From Bacteroidota bacterium (lineage in GTDB: Bacteria > Bacteroidota > Bacteroidia > UKL13-3), in the NCBI GenBank assembly GCA_027491085.1, contig JAIXWW010000019.1, positions 186,001 through 250,000 on the forward strand: 64,000 nt of DNA. Direction: 5' to 3'. The notes under the pieces were generated by a model, which was given only the letters and a program-made list of their open reading frames with translations, did no database searches and was not told the DNA's origin. Within the stretch, counting starts at the first letter, position 1, and every line of letters begins with the position of its first letter. The translations under genes and the position numbers were made by a program. Below are positions 1 to 9,323 of the stretch, piece after piece.

Positions 1-1
1 T

Positions 2-730
2 TCAATCATTAAATTGAGCGCTTCAATGGCGAATAAATTTAATGCCAAATTGCATTTTTTATTTTATGATCTGCCTGAAGTTGATTTATCATCTCAATTA
101 ACAGGTATAAGTTTTGAAACAGAATACAGAAACAATGCAAGTCCAAAAGATTTGGCATCAAGACTGAACAATCTTTTGCCTGATTTACTTATATTAAGTA
201 ACAAAACTAAAGATAGTAATGAGGGCTTATTTTCAGTAAATGATTCTTGCAAGATTATTGAACACGCTGACAAACCCGTTTTAACCATCCCTGGAAATTA
301 CCATTTTGAGCAGTTTAGCAAAATATTAATTCCAATTGATACAAGTTTTGAAACCCGACAAAAAGGACCTGCAACCATTGTAATGGCTCAAAAATACAAC
401 GCTTATGTAAATATTTTAGGCGTGAGTACTGATAAAAGCAAAGACAGTGAGGTAACTGTTTCAAATTATTGCAGACAAGTAAGTAACAAGGTAGCTGAAA
501 ATGGGATTGATAATGAAATTGAAATACGATTAGGAGGCAATATTACAGAACAAACACTTAGTTATGCGAATGAAATTGGTGCAGACTTGGTAGTAATTAT
601 GACAGAACAAGAAGTCAACTTCAAATCTTTTTTTACAGGCAAATTCTCAGAACAATTTATAAAATTAGCCAATTTCCCTGTGCTTAGTGTTAATACAAAA
701 GATCTAATAGTAAGTGAAGCTAGATTATAA
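2..730 (+). CDS. Universal stress protein (UspA) family, 5' truncated by window edge
   Basis: ORF is open to the window edge upstream of the listed start. Usp-like repeats (ANKFNAKLHFLF..., KILIPIDTSFETRQKGPATIVMAQKYNAYVNILGV..., ADLVVIMTEQE). The usual N-terminal start is missing, so the gene begins outside the window. Confidence 0.8.
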   Translation, partial: SIIKLSASMANKFNAKLHFLFYDLPEVDLSSQLTGISFETEYRNNASPKDLASRLNNLLPDLLILSNKTKDSNEGLFSVNDSCKIIEHADKPVLTIPGNYHFEQFSKILIPIDTSFETRQKGPATIVMAQKYNAYVNILGVSTDKSKDSEVTVSNYCRQVSNKVAENGIDNEIEIRLGGNITEQTLSYANEIGADLVVIMTEQEVNFKSFFTGKFSEQFIKLANFPVLSVNTKDLIVSEARL

Positions 731-744
731 TTGTTAAGTAGTTA

Positions 745-790
745 AAATAAAAAGACCCATTGGAAAATTTTCCAATGGGTCTTTTTATTT
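745..790. terminator. 46 bp perfect palindrome with T-tract, probable terminator
   Basis: AAATAAAAAGACCCATTGGAAAA|TTTTCCAATGGGTCTTTTTATTT: both halves exactly reverse-complementary, directly after the usp stop. Confidence 0.8.
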
Positions 791-812
791 ACTATTCATT
801 ATATTACATAAA

Positions 813-839
813 AAAACCGCACCAATTAAGTGCGGTTTT
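813..839. terminator. Rho-independent terminator for the minus-strand Omp28-like gene
   Basis: AAAACCGCAC-caattaa-GTGCGGTTTT hairpin. Confidence 0.75.
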
Positions 840-855
840 CTGTTATTAAATATTA

Positions 856-2805
856 TTATTTAGCAATATTTAATTTTTTGCTAGAAACAATACCATTTGC
901 TTCAATTTCAACAATGTATAAACCATTGTTTAAAGATGAACAATCAATAGTAGATTCAGTTGTTCTGATAACTTCTTTACCTGTTAAATCTTTAACACTA
1001 ATGGATAAATTCTTCACATTATTAGTAGGTGTAACTATAGTAAAATTATTAGTAGCAGGATTAGGGAAAATTTCAAAAGAAACTTCTTTTGAATTCTCTT
1101 CAACAGCTAATTTAGTATAAGAATTTACATTAATTTCATCAATGAATAATGAATTACCATGAGTACCAGATGTTGCAGTAAGTTTAACTAAAACTTTTTT
1201 GTTTTTGTATTCACTTAAAGAAACTCTAACATATTTGTATTCTCCACCTTTAGGATCGTAAAAGGTATTTGCAGTAGTAGGTTGACCAGTTTCAACACAA
1301 TTAACAGTGTTAACTTTAGTCCAAGTTGCACCACAATCAATTGATACATATAAATCAATTGTAGGTGCAGTTCCACCCAATTCACCATCAGAATAAGCGT
1401 AATAATAAGAAACGCCAGGATCAGTGTTAGCTGAATAATCTACTTCACCAAATATAATACTAGCTGGTTTATTTGCTGTATTCCAAGAGTTATGAAGTTT
1501 TAAAACTACTGCACTTGCTGAACCAAATTGACCGTATTTTGTAGTAGAACCAGTTAAAATTTGCATATTAGGATTTTCGCTTAAATCAAAAGCCATATTA
1601 GCAGGAATACCTGATTCGAAGCCAGCCTTGAACGTTGTAAATGCAGCTTGTTTAAATCCAAATGTAGAAGTGCTAGCTAAATCATTACTATTATCTGTAT
1701 CATACAAATTATTTGCATTGATATTTTTAAAGCCAGCAAAAGCTAATTTAAACGTACCAGTATTATTTAAATTTATTGTTCCCCAATCAACTATTGTTTT
1801 TGCTCCCTTAGCAAGTGAACCAGTAAATGTTTTAGTAGTTGCAGTGCCATTTACAGTAGCAGTAACATCAAAAGAAGTAACTTCTGCATCTAAATTATTT
1901 GTAACTTCAACTTTGGGATTAATTGAGCTAAAACAATAGCCTGAAGGCATTACAGTGATATCTTTTAATGCTAAATCTGTTTTTAAAGTTGGATCAAAAT
2001 CTACTTTTGCTCCTGAACCTGATAATATTTTTGAACCACCAGCTGACTCAGTTACAAAAGCAACGACATTTAATTTGTTTAAAACTGCTTCAATATTATT
2101 ATAGCTTGCAGGAATGGTAGTCGTAATTTTTTTGTACATGTAATGGTCTTTAGTGGTGGTGTCAATTACCTCACCAAAATTTCCAGCTGTTAATAATTGA
2201 CGTAAAGCGTGATTATGCTTGTATTGTCCATTAACGAAATTTGATGGATTAGCATTACTACCATCTATTTGAGATCCTAAGATACCATCTTGAGTTAAGG
2301 CAACTGTTAGGTAATTTTTAGGTTGTGCACTAGCGCTTGTATAATATACTTCAACTTCAGTAGTTAAAACTCTTGTTTTAAAATCAACAAACGCTTTAAC
2401 ATAAACATTTACCGGAGACGACTCATTTAAAATTGCTGATGCTTGCGATGCCCATAAATTTCTACCTTGTCCCCAAGGTGATGTATTTCTATTTACTGAA
2501 CCACTTGGGTATCCTGTAATACCTGCTGCTGCATCAATTGCATTACCAGCAGGTGTTCTTAAATCAAGCTGACCTGCAGAAGGTGCTGCAAATGAACCAG
2601 AGTGAATGTTAATTAAAAAAACTTTTCCAGGATTAGATGCTTCAATTTGATTAGCAATAACATGTCCAGCAGGACACCAAGTACAGTTAATTCCAGTAAA
2701 CTCCTCTAAAACTACATTTCTTTTCTGTGGAGTTGTAGCAACCCACTGTTGTGCTGAGGCGTGAATTGCGGCAAAGCATAAACCTGCAAGTAATAATTTT
2801 TTCAT
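856..2805 (-). CDS. Omp28-like thioredoxin-fold secreted protein with T9SS type A sorting domain
   Basis: Signal peptide MKKLLLAGLCFAAIHASAQ; EEFTGINCTWCPAGH (CxxC); C-terminal FEIFPNPATNNF...GLYIVEIEANGIVSSKKLNIAK. Confidence 0.85.
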   Translation of the reverse strand: MKKLLLAGLCFAAIHASAQQWVATTPQKRNVVLEEFTGINCTWCPAGHVIANQIEASNPGKVFLINIHSGSFAAPSAGQLDLRTPAGNAIDAAAGITGYPSGSVNRNTSPWGQGRNLWASQASAILNESSPVNVYVKAFVDFKTRVLTTEVEVYYTSASAQPKNYLTVALTQDGILGSQIDGSNANPSNFVNGQYKHNHALRQLLTAGNFGEVIDTTTKDHYMYKKITTTIPASYNNIEAVLNKLNVVAFVTESAGGSKILSGSGAKVDFDPTLKTDLALKDITVMPSGYCFSSINPKVEVTNNLDAEVTSFDVTATVNGTATTKTFTGSLAKGAKTIVDWGTINLNNTGTFKLAFAGFKNINANNLYDTDNSNDLASTSTFGFKQAAFTTFKAGFESGIPANMAFDLSENPNMQILTGSTTKYGQFGSASAVVLKLHNSWNTANKPASIIFGEVDYSANTDPGVSYYYAYSDGELGGTAPTIDLYVSIDCGATWTKVNTVNCVETGQPTTANTFYDPKGGEYKYVRVSLSEYKNKKVLVKLTATSGTHGNSLFIDEINVNSYTKLAVEENSKEVSFEIFPNPATNNFTIVTPTNNVKNLSISVKDLTGKEVIRTTESTIDCSSLNNGLYIVEIEANGIVSSKKLNIAK

Positions 2806-2932
2806 ATAATTAATTTGTATTTTAAAATATCAATATTAAGGTTTTTTTTAGAAATTTCACTTGCTTTTTGTCACTTTTTAGCGAAAATAAAAAATAGCAA
2901 TATTTTCAATTTCAACTTACTTTTGAAGACCA

Positions 2933-4036
2933 ATGCTTTTGAACTTAAATACAATAAGACTTTACAATTTTAAAAACTACAAAACCATAAATTTTGATTT
3001 TTGTAATCAGATTAATTGTTTTACTGGATTAAATGGAAGTGGTAAAACAAATGTTTTAGATGCAATTTATTATCTGTGTTTCACAAAAAGCTATTTTCAA
3101 AACCAAGATTTTATTAACATAAATCAAGGCGAAGTAGAAATGAGTATTTTTGGTGTTTTTAATAAGAATAGCAACATAGAGAATGTTCAATTGATTATTA
3201 AAAAAGGGAGTAAGAAATTTAAAGTAAATAATAACGAATACCCAAAGCTATCTGATCATATAGGTATATATCCACTTGTTATTATTGCTCCAAATGATAT
3301 ATACTTAATTCATGAAGGAAGCGAAGAAAGACGAAAATTCATCGATTCTTTTATTTCTCAATTTGATAAAGAATATTTATTTCAATTAATACAATACAAT
3401 AAAACTCTAGAGCAAAGAAATGCACTTTTGAAAAGCTTTTTCGATAACCAATATTTTAATGAAAGTTTGATAGAAACCTACAATTTAAAATTAACACTAA
3501 CAGGCAAAATCATTTTTGAAAAAAGAAAATTATTTATGCTTGATTTTGAAGTTTTATTTTCAAAATATTATAACCTCATTAGTAATGAAAGTGATACAAT
3601 AGCTCTAAAATATGAAAGCCAATTATTAGATAATAACCTCGATACATTACTCAATAATTCAATTGCAATAGACAGGGCATCACAAAGGACCACAAAAGGC
3701 ATTCATAAAGATGATATTATATTTGAAATCAATTATCTCCCTTTAAAAAAAATGGGAAGTCAAGGTCAGCAAAAGTCGTATATCATAGCGTTAAAACTGG
3801 CTCAATACGAATACTTATTGTTAAAAACTGGCATAAAGCCAATTCTTTTACTTGATGATATTTTTGAAAAGCTGGATAATAACCGATTGGCTATTATTCT
3901 CTCCATGATTGCCAACGATAATTTTGGGCAAATATTTATTAGCGATACCGACAAAAAAAGGCTTGAAGAAATGTTTAAAAATCTCCAAGCCAATATTAAG
4001 TATTTTGAAATTGATAAAGGAAATTTAGTGGTTTAA
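2933..4036 (+). CDS. recF: DNA replication/repair protein RecF
   Basis: Walker A GLNGSGKTNVLDAIYYL; GSQGQQKSYIIALKLAQ; PILLLDDIFEKLD. Confidence 0.93.
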   Translation: MLLNLNTIRLYNFKNYKTINFDFCNQINCFTGLNGSGKTNVLDAIYYLCFTKSYFQNQDFININQGEVEMSIFGVFNKNSNIENVQLIIKKGSKKFKVNNNEYPKLSDHIGIYPLVIIAPNDIYLIHEGSEERRKFIDSFISQFDKEYLFQLIQYNKTLEQRNALLKSFFDNQYFNESLIETYNLKLTLTGKIIFEKRKLFMLDFEVLFSKYYNLISNESDTIALKYESQLLDNNLDTLLNNSIAIDRASQRTTKGIHKDDIIFEINYLPLKKMGSQGQQKSYIIALKLAQYEYLLLKTGIKPILLLDDIFEKLDNNRLAIILSMIANDNFGQIFISDTDKKRLEEMFKNLQANIKYFEIDKGNLVV

Positions 4037-4401
4037 CTTTTAGCATTTAAAGCCAAATCAATGGCTAATTCTACCATTTGAGAAGTAATAGGTTTTGATA
4101 AAAAACCATGGCTATTTGCTTCGCTGATTCTTTTAAAAGTTTCGCTTTCTTTATGACTAGATGTAAAAATAACTTTGGTCTTATCCCCTACTATTTTGGC
4201 AGTATCTACTCCATCAAGCTTATTATTTAACTCAATATCCATAATACAAATATCTATTGTTTCGCGCCTGATAATATCAATGGCCTCAAAACCATTTGTA
4301 CAAGAAATAATATTTTTATAATTTAAACCATTAAGTGTTTTACGTAAAACTTCTCTAGTTAACTCATCATCTTCCACTATTAAGAATGTTATATTTTTCA
4401 T
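4033..4401 (-). CDS. Single-domain response regulator (CheY-like receiver)
   Basis: FLIVEDDELTRE, DICIMDIELN, KVIFTSSH, FLSKPIT. Confidence 0.9.
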   Translation of the reverse strand: MKNITFLIVEDDELTREVLRKTLNGLNYKNIISCTNGFEAIDIIRRETIDICIMDIELNNKLDGVDTAKIVGDKTKVIFTSSHKESETFKRISEANSHGFLSKPITSQMVELAIDLALNAKS

Positions 4402-4615
4402 GTATTTTAGTTTTTTTCTACGAATGTGGTAATTATTTCAGATAAATTACCATTAAATAATTAAATTTATTAGCACATTCATGTGTTTTTAATAAACAAA
4501 TAGACAAACCAAAAAGCATATTTTTTAAAACTAACAAAACAAATTTTAAAAATTGACGTATAAACAATAATAACTTATTATTGCAAATTATTAAAACCTG
4601 GAATTAACTACACTA

Positions 4616-5569
4616 ATGAAAGTAACAGATATAATTAAAAATGCCAAAGACACCTTATTTTCTATTGAAATTTTACCACCATTAAAGGGTAAGGATATTA
4701 AATCTGTATATAGTGGAATTGATCCTTTGATAGAATTTAAGCCAGCATTTATTGATGTAACTTATCATCGTGAAGAATTTGTTTTGCGTAAACGTAATGA
4801 TGGAGGCTTTGATAAGGTATACACCCGCAAACGTCCCGGTACTGTGGCTATCTGTGCTGCTTTAATGAATCACTACAAAATTGATACTGTACCTCATTTA
4901 ATTTGTGGTGGATTTAGTAAAGAGGAAACCGAAAATGCACTAATTGAATTAAACTTTTTAGGGGTAGATAATGTACTTGTTTTGAGAGGCGACAATGTTA
5001 AAAATGAATCGAATTTTATTCCTGAACATGATGGAAACAAGGACTCGATAGAACTCCTAAAACAAGTTAAAAATATGAACAACGGGATTTATCTTGACCC
5101 AGACCTAGAAAACGCTACGCCTTCTAATTTTTGTATTTCAGTTTCGGGATATCCAGAAAAACACTATGAAGCTCCAAACATGAATAGCGATCTAAAATGG
5201 TTAAAAGCCAAAATAGATGCAGGTGCTGAATATATTGTTACTCAAATGTTTTTTGATAATCAAAAATTTTTGAATTTTGTTAAAACTGTAAAAGATATGG
5301 GCATTGATGTTCCTATTATTCCTGGTATAAAACCAATTACAACAAAAAAACAACTTAGCATCCTTCCTAAAATATTTCATATTGACATCCCTGTAGAGTT
5401 AACCAATGAAATTGAAAAATGTAAAGACGATAAGGCCGTAAAACAAGTTGGAATTGAGTGGGCTATACAACAATCAATTGAACTGAAGAATGCGGGCACT
5501 CCTGTACTACATTATTACACCATGGGATTGGCAGAAACAACCAAACAAATAGCTAGTAAAGTTTTTTAA
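4616..5569 (+). CDS. metF: Methylenetetrahydrofolate reductase
   Basis: FSIEILPPLKG, DVTYHREE, PHLICGGFSKEETENALIEL, VLRGDN, QMFFDNQKF. Confidence 0.93.
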   Translation: MKVTDIIKNAKDTLFSIEILPPLKGKDIKSVYSGIDPLIEFKPAFIDVTYHREEFVLRKRNDGGFDKVYTRKRPGTVAICAALMNHYKIDTVPHLICGGFSKEETENALIELNFLGVDNVLVLRGDNVKNESNFIPEHDGNKDSIELLKQVKNMNNGIYLDPDLENATPSNFCISVSGYPEKHYEAPNMNSDLKWLKAKIDAGAEYIVTQMFFDNQKFLNFVKTVKDMGIDVPIIPGIKPITTKKQLSILPKIFHIDIPVELTNEIEKCKDDKAVKQVGIEWAIQQSIELKNAGTPVLHYYTMGLAETTKQIASKVF

Positions 5570-5576
5570 CTAAAAT

Positions 5577-5711
5577 ATGAAAGGGGTAAAAAAAGAAAAC
5601 CTACCCACCAAAATATGTTTGGTTTGTAATAAACCTTTTGTTTGGCGCAAAAAATGGCAAAAAGTATGGACAGAGGTAAAATATTGTAGTAATAGGTGTA
5701 AAGGAAAATAG
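5577..5711 (+). CDS. DUF2256-type small zinc-ribbon-like protein (44 aa)
   Basis: Not in the supplied ORF track. ATG at 5577 gives MKGVKKENLPTKICLVCNKPFVWRKKWQKVWTEVKYCSNRCKGK*, with the CxxC ... CSNRC pattern typical of DUF2256. Confidence 0.85.
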   Translation: MKGVKKENLPTKICLVCNKPFVWRKKWQKVWTEVKYCSNRCKGK

Positions 5712-5721
5712 TTTAATATTA

Positions 5722-6186
5722 TTACATATAAAGTAATACTTCTTCGTTATTTACAATTTTGATATTGTCGATCAAATTATTTTCTAACACGTTTGCCCAT
5801 GTCTCAAGATATAAAGCTACGTCTTCCCTCTTGTTATTTTTTAATATGGGTGTGTTTTCAGGTAAATTAGATAAAATTAATGGATCTGAAAGATATTCTA
5901 AATGCTTTAAATCGTTGGTGCTTAATCCTTTTTCTAGCAATCCGAAAATCATTTTATCCATCTGCATACCACTTGTTGGGCAATAATCATTAACTTGTTC
6001 AGTCCAATCACCAACACCAACCATTGCATATTCATGGATGGTTTTTTTATCAATATTCAATAAAGTTTGAGCCAAGTTTCCACAATTACAATTTCCCATG
6101 TGTCCCCATTCGTAGGGTTTGCCATTTCGCAAATTTTTAGCTGTAATTCTAAATGCTTCAATTAACAATAAATTTACCTTTGCCAT
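5722..6186 (-). CDS. Conserved hypothetical protein
   Basis: 154 aa ORF with normal codon structure and Cys-containing motifs (GNCNCGNLAQ, YCPTSGMQMD). Confidence 0.65.
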   Translation of the reverse strand: MAKVNLLLIEAFRITAKNLRNGKPYEWGHMGNCNCGNLAQTLLNIDKKTIHEYAMVGVGDWTEQVNDYCPTSGMQMDKMIFGLLEKGLSTNDLKHLEYLSDPLILSNLPENTPILKNNKREDVALYLETWANVLENNLIDNIKIVNNEEVLLYM

Positions 6187-6250
6187 AATGATTTCTATTT
6201 ATAGTATATAAAAAAATAATTGTGAAATTGTTTTTTAAAATTAATATTGT

Positions 6251-6856
6251 TTAAGGTATTTGCAAAAACTTGTGAGTTTGCAAGCTAATTTTCCATTTAG
6301 GATTTTGTTTTACATATTCAATAATTTGTGGAAGCATTTGGCTAGATTTATCCCACTCTGGTTGTAAATAAAGCTTACAATTAGGATTTACCAAAGCAGC
6401 ATATTTTTCGGCCCAATCAAAGTCAGATTTATTAAAAACCACTATTTTTAATTCGTTGGCTTTTTCAATTACTTCTAATAAAGGTTCTTTAAACTTTTTT
6501 GGCGAAAGGCAAATCCAATCCCAACTGCCACTTAAAGGGCTTGAGCCACTTGTTTCAATATTGGTTTCAATATAATTTGATTGTAGTAATTCAGTTAGCT
6601 CATTTAGGTTATGCAAAAGAGGCTCTCCACCTGTTATTACAGCCATTTCGGCTTTAGCTTCTTTTATGTACTGAAGCATAGTGTTTAATCCAATTTTTGG
6701 ATGGCTATTAGCATCCCAACTTTCTTTTACATCGCACCAAACACAGCCTACATCGCAACCGCCTAAACGTAAAAAGTAGGCCGCCCTCCCAGTATGAAAA
6801 CCTTCACCTTGCAGTGTATAAAAATGTTCCATTAACGGAAGTGTGGTGTTGCTCAT
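6251..6856 (-). CDS. queE: 7-carboxy-7-deazaguanine synthase (radical SAM)
   Basis: EHFYTLQGEGFHTGRAAYFLRLGGCDVGCVWCDVKESW (CxxxCxxC form), AVITGGEPLLH. Confidence 0.92.
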   Translation of the reverse strand: MSNTTLPLMEHFYTLQGEGFHTGRAAYFLRLGGCDVGCVWCDVKESWDANSHPKIGLNTMLQYIKEAKAEMAVITGGEPLLHNLNELTELLQSNYIETNIETSGSSPLSGSWDWICLSPKKFKEPLLEVIEKANELKIVVFNKSDFDWAEKYAALVNPNCKLYLQPEWDKSSQMLPQIIEYVKQNPKWKISLQTHKFLQIP

Positions 6857-6908
6857 GATGTAATTTGTTTACTGCAAAGAAAACGGAAAGATTGGTAAAA
6901 CGAAAGTA

Positions 6909-7139
6909 TTAAACAGTTTCTATTTCCTTTGAATAAAGCACCTTGTCGTTATGTTGGTACAATACCACATTTTCAGGATTAATAACCACAGGTTTATCCT
7001 TTAAGAAAAATAAAATGAATAAAGATACAATAGGTAAAAATAAACCAATAATAAACCACAACCAAAAACTTCGTCCTTTACAAATGGCTAAATAACCCAT
7101 AACAGGCGCATAAAAAACCAATAATACTAAAGCTTCCAT
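6909..7139 (-). CDS. Small membrane protein
   Basis: 76 aa, two hydrophobic segments. Confidence 0.5.
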   Translation of the reverse strand: MEALVLLVFYAPVMGYLAICKGRSFWLWFIIGLFLPIVSLFILFFLKDKPVVINPENVVLYQHNDKVLYSKEIETV

Positions 7140-7150
7140 TTTTAATTACT

Positions 7151-7495
7151 TTACAAAAATCCCAATTGCAATTTGGCGGCTTCGCTCATTAAGTCTTGAC
7201 TCCAAGGTGGATCAAAAGTTACACGAACCTCCACTTCATTTACACCTTCAATAGCGCTTAACTTTTCTTTTATTTCAGCAGGCATACTTTGCGCTGCAGG
7301 GCAAAATGGCGAAGTTAAACTCATTACAATTTCGATGTTTAATTCATTAGAAACATTTACTTCATAAATTAAACCTAATTCGTAAATGTTTACAGGAATC
7401 TCAGGATCGTACACTGTTTGAATAACTTGTATAGCTTCGTTTTGTACATCTACAAAAGTGCGAAGTGGTTTATGTTCTATGTTGGTTTCTTCCAT
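7151..7495 (-). CDS. DUF59 / MIP18-family SUF-associated Fe-S assembly protein
   Basis: VIQTVYDPEIPVNIYELGLIYEV, MSLTSPFCPAAQSMPAEI, VRVTFDPPWSQDLMSEAAKLQLGF; adjacent to suf genes. Confidence 0.9.
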   Translation of the reverse strand: MEETNIEHKPLRTFVDVQNEAIQVIQTVYDPEIPVNIYELGLIYEVNVSNELNIEIVMSLTSPFCPAAQSMPAEIKEKLSAIEGVNEVEVRVTFDPPWSQDLMSEAAKLQLGFL

Positions 7496-7500
7496 ATTGT

Positions 7501-7553
7501 TTTGCTTCTGGCCTCTGGCTCCCGATAGCTATCGGGATGGCCGCTGGCGTTTT
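7501..7553. repeat. Heptad-type GC-rich intergenic repeat R1 with 18 bp palindrome TCCCGATAGCTATCGGGA (7520-7537)
   Basis: TGCTTCT GGCCTCT GGC-TCCCGATAGCTATCGGGA-TGGCCGCTGGCG. Confidence 0.75.
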
Positions 7554-7593
7554 AAACTTTTTTATTTTTCCAATTTTCTTTGCTAGGAACTGT

Positions 7594-7612
7594 AGGCTAG
7601 TTGCCGGAGGCC
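7594..7612. repeat. Heptad-type repeat R2 overlapping the 3' end of sufE
   Basis: AGGCTAGTTGCCGGAGGCC; reverse complement GGCCTCC GGCAACT AGCCT. Confidence 0.65.
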
Positions 7613-8028
7613 TTATAAGCTAAAGCATACATTTTTATCTGTTTAATCATGTTGGTAAATCCATTGCTACGTTGGCTACCAATCATGCGGCTCATGCCTA
7701 TTTTTTCTATAAAAAACAATTCACTATTTAAAATATTATCAGGTGTTTGGTTGCTCCAAACTTGAACCAATAAACTCACCAAACCTTTGGTAATTTCAGT
7801 ATTGCTATCTGCTTCAAAAATTACTTTGCCATCCATAAAACTTGGATAAACCCAAACTTTACTTTGGCAGCCTTTTACTATAAAATCTTCTGTTTTATGA
7901 GCTTCAGGCATGGCTGGTAATTTTTTACCTAAATCCATTAAGTAAAACAATATGCTTTCCATATCGCCATCAAATAACTCAAAGTTTTCGATGATTTCGT
8001 TTTGTATGTCTGTTATATTTTTTTGCAT
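7597..8028 (-). CDS. sufE: Cysteine desulfuration protein SufE
   Basis: DLGKKLPAMPEAHKTEDFIVKGCQSKVWVYPSF (SufE active-site Cys). Confidence 0.9.
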   Translation of the reverse strand: MQKNITDIQNEIIENFELFDGDMESILFYLMDLGKKLPAMPEAHKTEDFIVKGCQSKVWVYPSFMDGKVIFEADSNTEITKGLVSLLVQVWSNQTPDNILNSELFFIEKIGMSRMIGSQRSNGFTNMIKQIKMYALAYKASGN

Positions 8029-8054
8029 TTGGCTTCCGGCAACTGGCTTCTAGC
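8029..8054. repeat. Heptad-type repeat R3 filling the sufS-sufE intergenic gap
   Basis: TT GGCTTCC GGCAACT GGCTTCT AGC. Confidence 0.7.
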
Positions 8055-9318
8055 TATGAGTTGATTGGTTTGATAATGTTACTAATTTCTTAACTGCTTC
8101 CAAAAATACATCTACTTCTTCCAAAGTATTGTAAACCGAAAACGAAGCTCGAATGGTTCCATCTAAACCCAATCGGTTCATTAATGGTTGTGTGCAATGA
8201 TGACCCGTTCTTACCGCAATTCCTTTGGCATCTAACATCATTCCTGCATCAAAATGATGCATTCCGTTAATAACAAATGATTGAACGGAAACCTTTTGTT
8301 TGGCTGTTCCAACTAATTGAATGATTTGTTGATTTGTTGACTTGTTGATTTGTTCCAATCCTTCCAAGCAATGTTTTAATAATGCATTTTCGTAGGCGGC
8401 TATATTCTCTTTTCCAGTTTCATTTACAAAATCTAAAGCATATTTAAAGGCAATTACGTCACCAATGTTGGGTGTTCCTGCTTCAAATTTGTATGGAATT
8501 TCGTTATAAGTAGTTTTTTCAAAACTTACTTCTTTTATCATTTCGCCTCCACCTTGATAAGGCGGCATTGCTTCTAATAATTCTCTTTTACCATAAAGCA
8601 CTCCAACTCCAGTTGGGCCATATAATTTATGTGATGAAACAGCTAAAAAATCGCAATCTAAATCTTGTACATCGACCTCTAAATGCGAACAAGCTTGTGC
8701 TCCATCCAATAAAACTTTAGCTCCTACAGCATGTGCTTTTTGTATAATTTCTTTTACAGGATTAATGGTTCCTAAAGCATTACTTACCCAAACGCAAGCC
8801 ACCATTTTAGTTTTTAATGAAAGTAATTTTTCATACTCATCCATCAATAATTCACCTGCTTCGTTTATTGGAATAACTTTTAAAATAGCACCTTTTTCTT
8901 CGCAAATCATTTGCCAAGGAACTATATTACTGTGGTGTTCCATGGTGGTAATAATTACTTCATCGCCTGCTTGCAAAAATTTTCTTCCCCAAGTTTGAGC
9001 AACTAAATTAATGCTTTCAGTTACTCCTTTGGTAAATATACATTCTTCGGCTTCCTTCGCATTGATAAATGTTTGAATGGTTTTGCGCGTATCTTCAAAC
9101 ATGTCGGTAGAACGAGCTGCTAACGTGTGCGCTGCTCGGTGAATGTTTGCATTATCGGTGCTATAATATTTAACCAAAGCATCAATTACAGATTTTGGTT
9201 TTTGGGTGGTTGCGGCATTGTCAAAATAAACCAATGGCTTTCCATTTACCTCTTGATGAAGTATTGGAAACTGATTTCTTATTGATATAATATCTAATTT
9301 TTGAGCCACAGATTTCAC
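8050..9318 (-). CDS. sufS: Cysteine desulfurase SufS
   Basis: VNGKPLVYFDNAATTQKP, AVSSHKLYGPTGVGVLYG (PLP Lys), RTGHHCTQPLMNRLGLDGTIRASFSVYNT. Confidence 0.95.
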   Translation of the reverse strand: MKSVAQKLDIISIRNQFPILHQEVNGKPLVYFDNAATTQKPKSVIDALVKYYSTDNANIHRAAHTLAARSTDMFEDTRKTIQTFINAKEAEECIFTKGVTESINLVAQTWGRKFLQAGDEVIITTMEHHSNIVPWQMICEEKGAILKVIPINEAGELLMDEYEKLLSLKTKMVACVWVSNALGTINPVKEIIQKAHAVGAKVLLDGAQACSHLEVDVQDLDCDFLAVSSHKLYGPTGVGVLYGKRELLEAMPPYQGGGEMIKEVSFEKTTYNEIPYKFEAGTPNIGDVIAFKYALDFVNETGKENIAAYENALLKHCLEGLEQINKSTNQQIIQLVGTAKQKVSVQSFVINGMHHFDAGMMLDAKGIAVRTGHHCTQPLMNRLGLDGTIRASFSVYNTLEEVDVFLEAVKKLVTLSNQSTHS

Positions 9319-9323
9319 AGATT
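9305..9323. repeat. Left imperfect terminal inverted repeat of candidate GxxExxY cassette
   Basis: GCCACAGATTTCACAGATT; its reverse complement matches 9869-9887 at 15/19 positions. Confidence 0.55.

Noticed and set aside
830-1120. 96 aa plus-strand ORF
   Set aside because: Antisense to the Omp28-like gene C-terminus and starting in its terminator.
1628-1939. 103 aa plus-strand ORF
   Set aside because: Antisense to the Omp28-like gene; no start context or motif.
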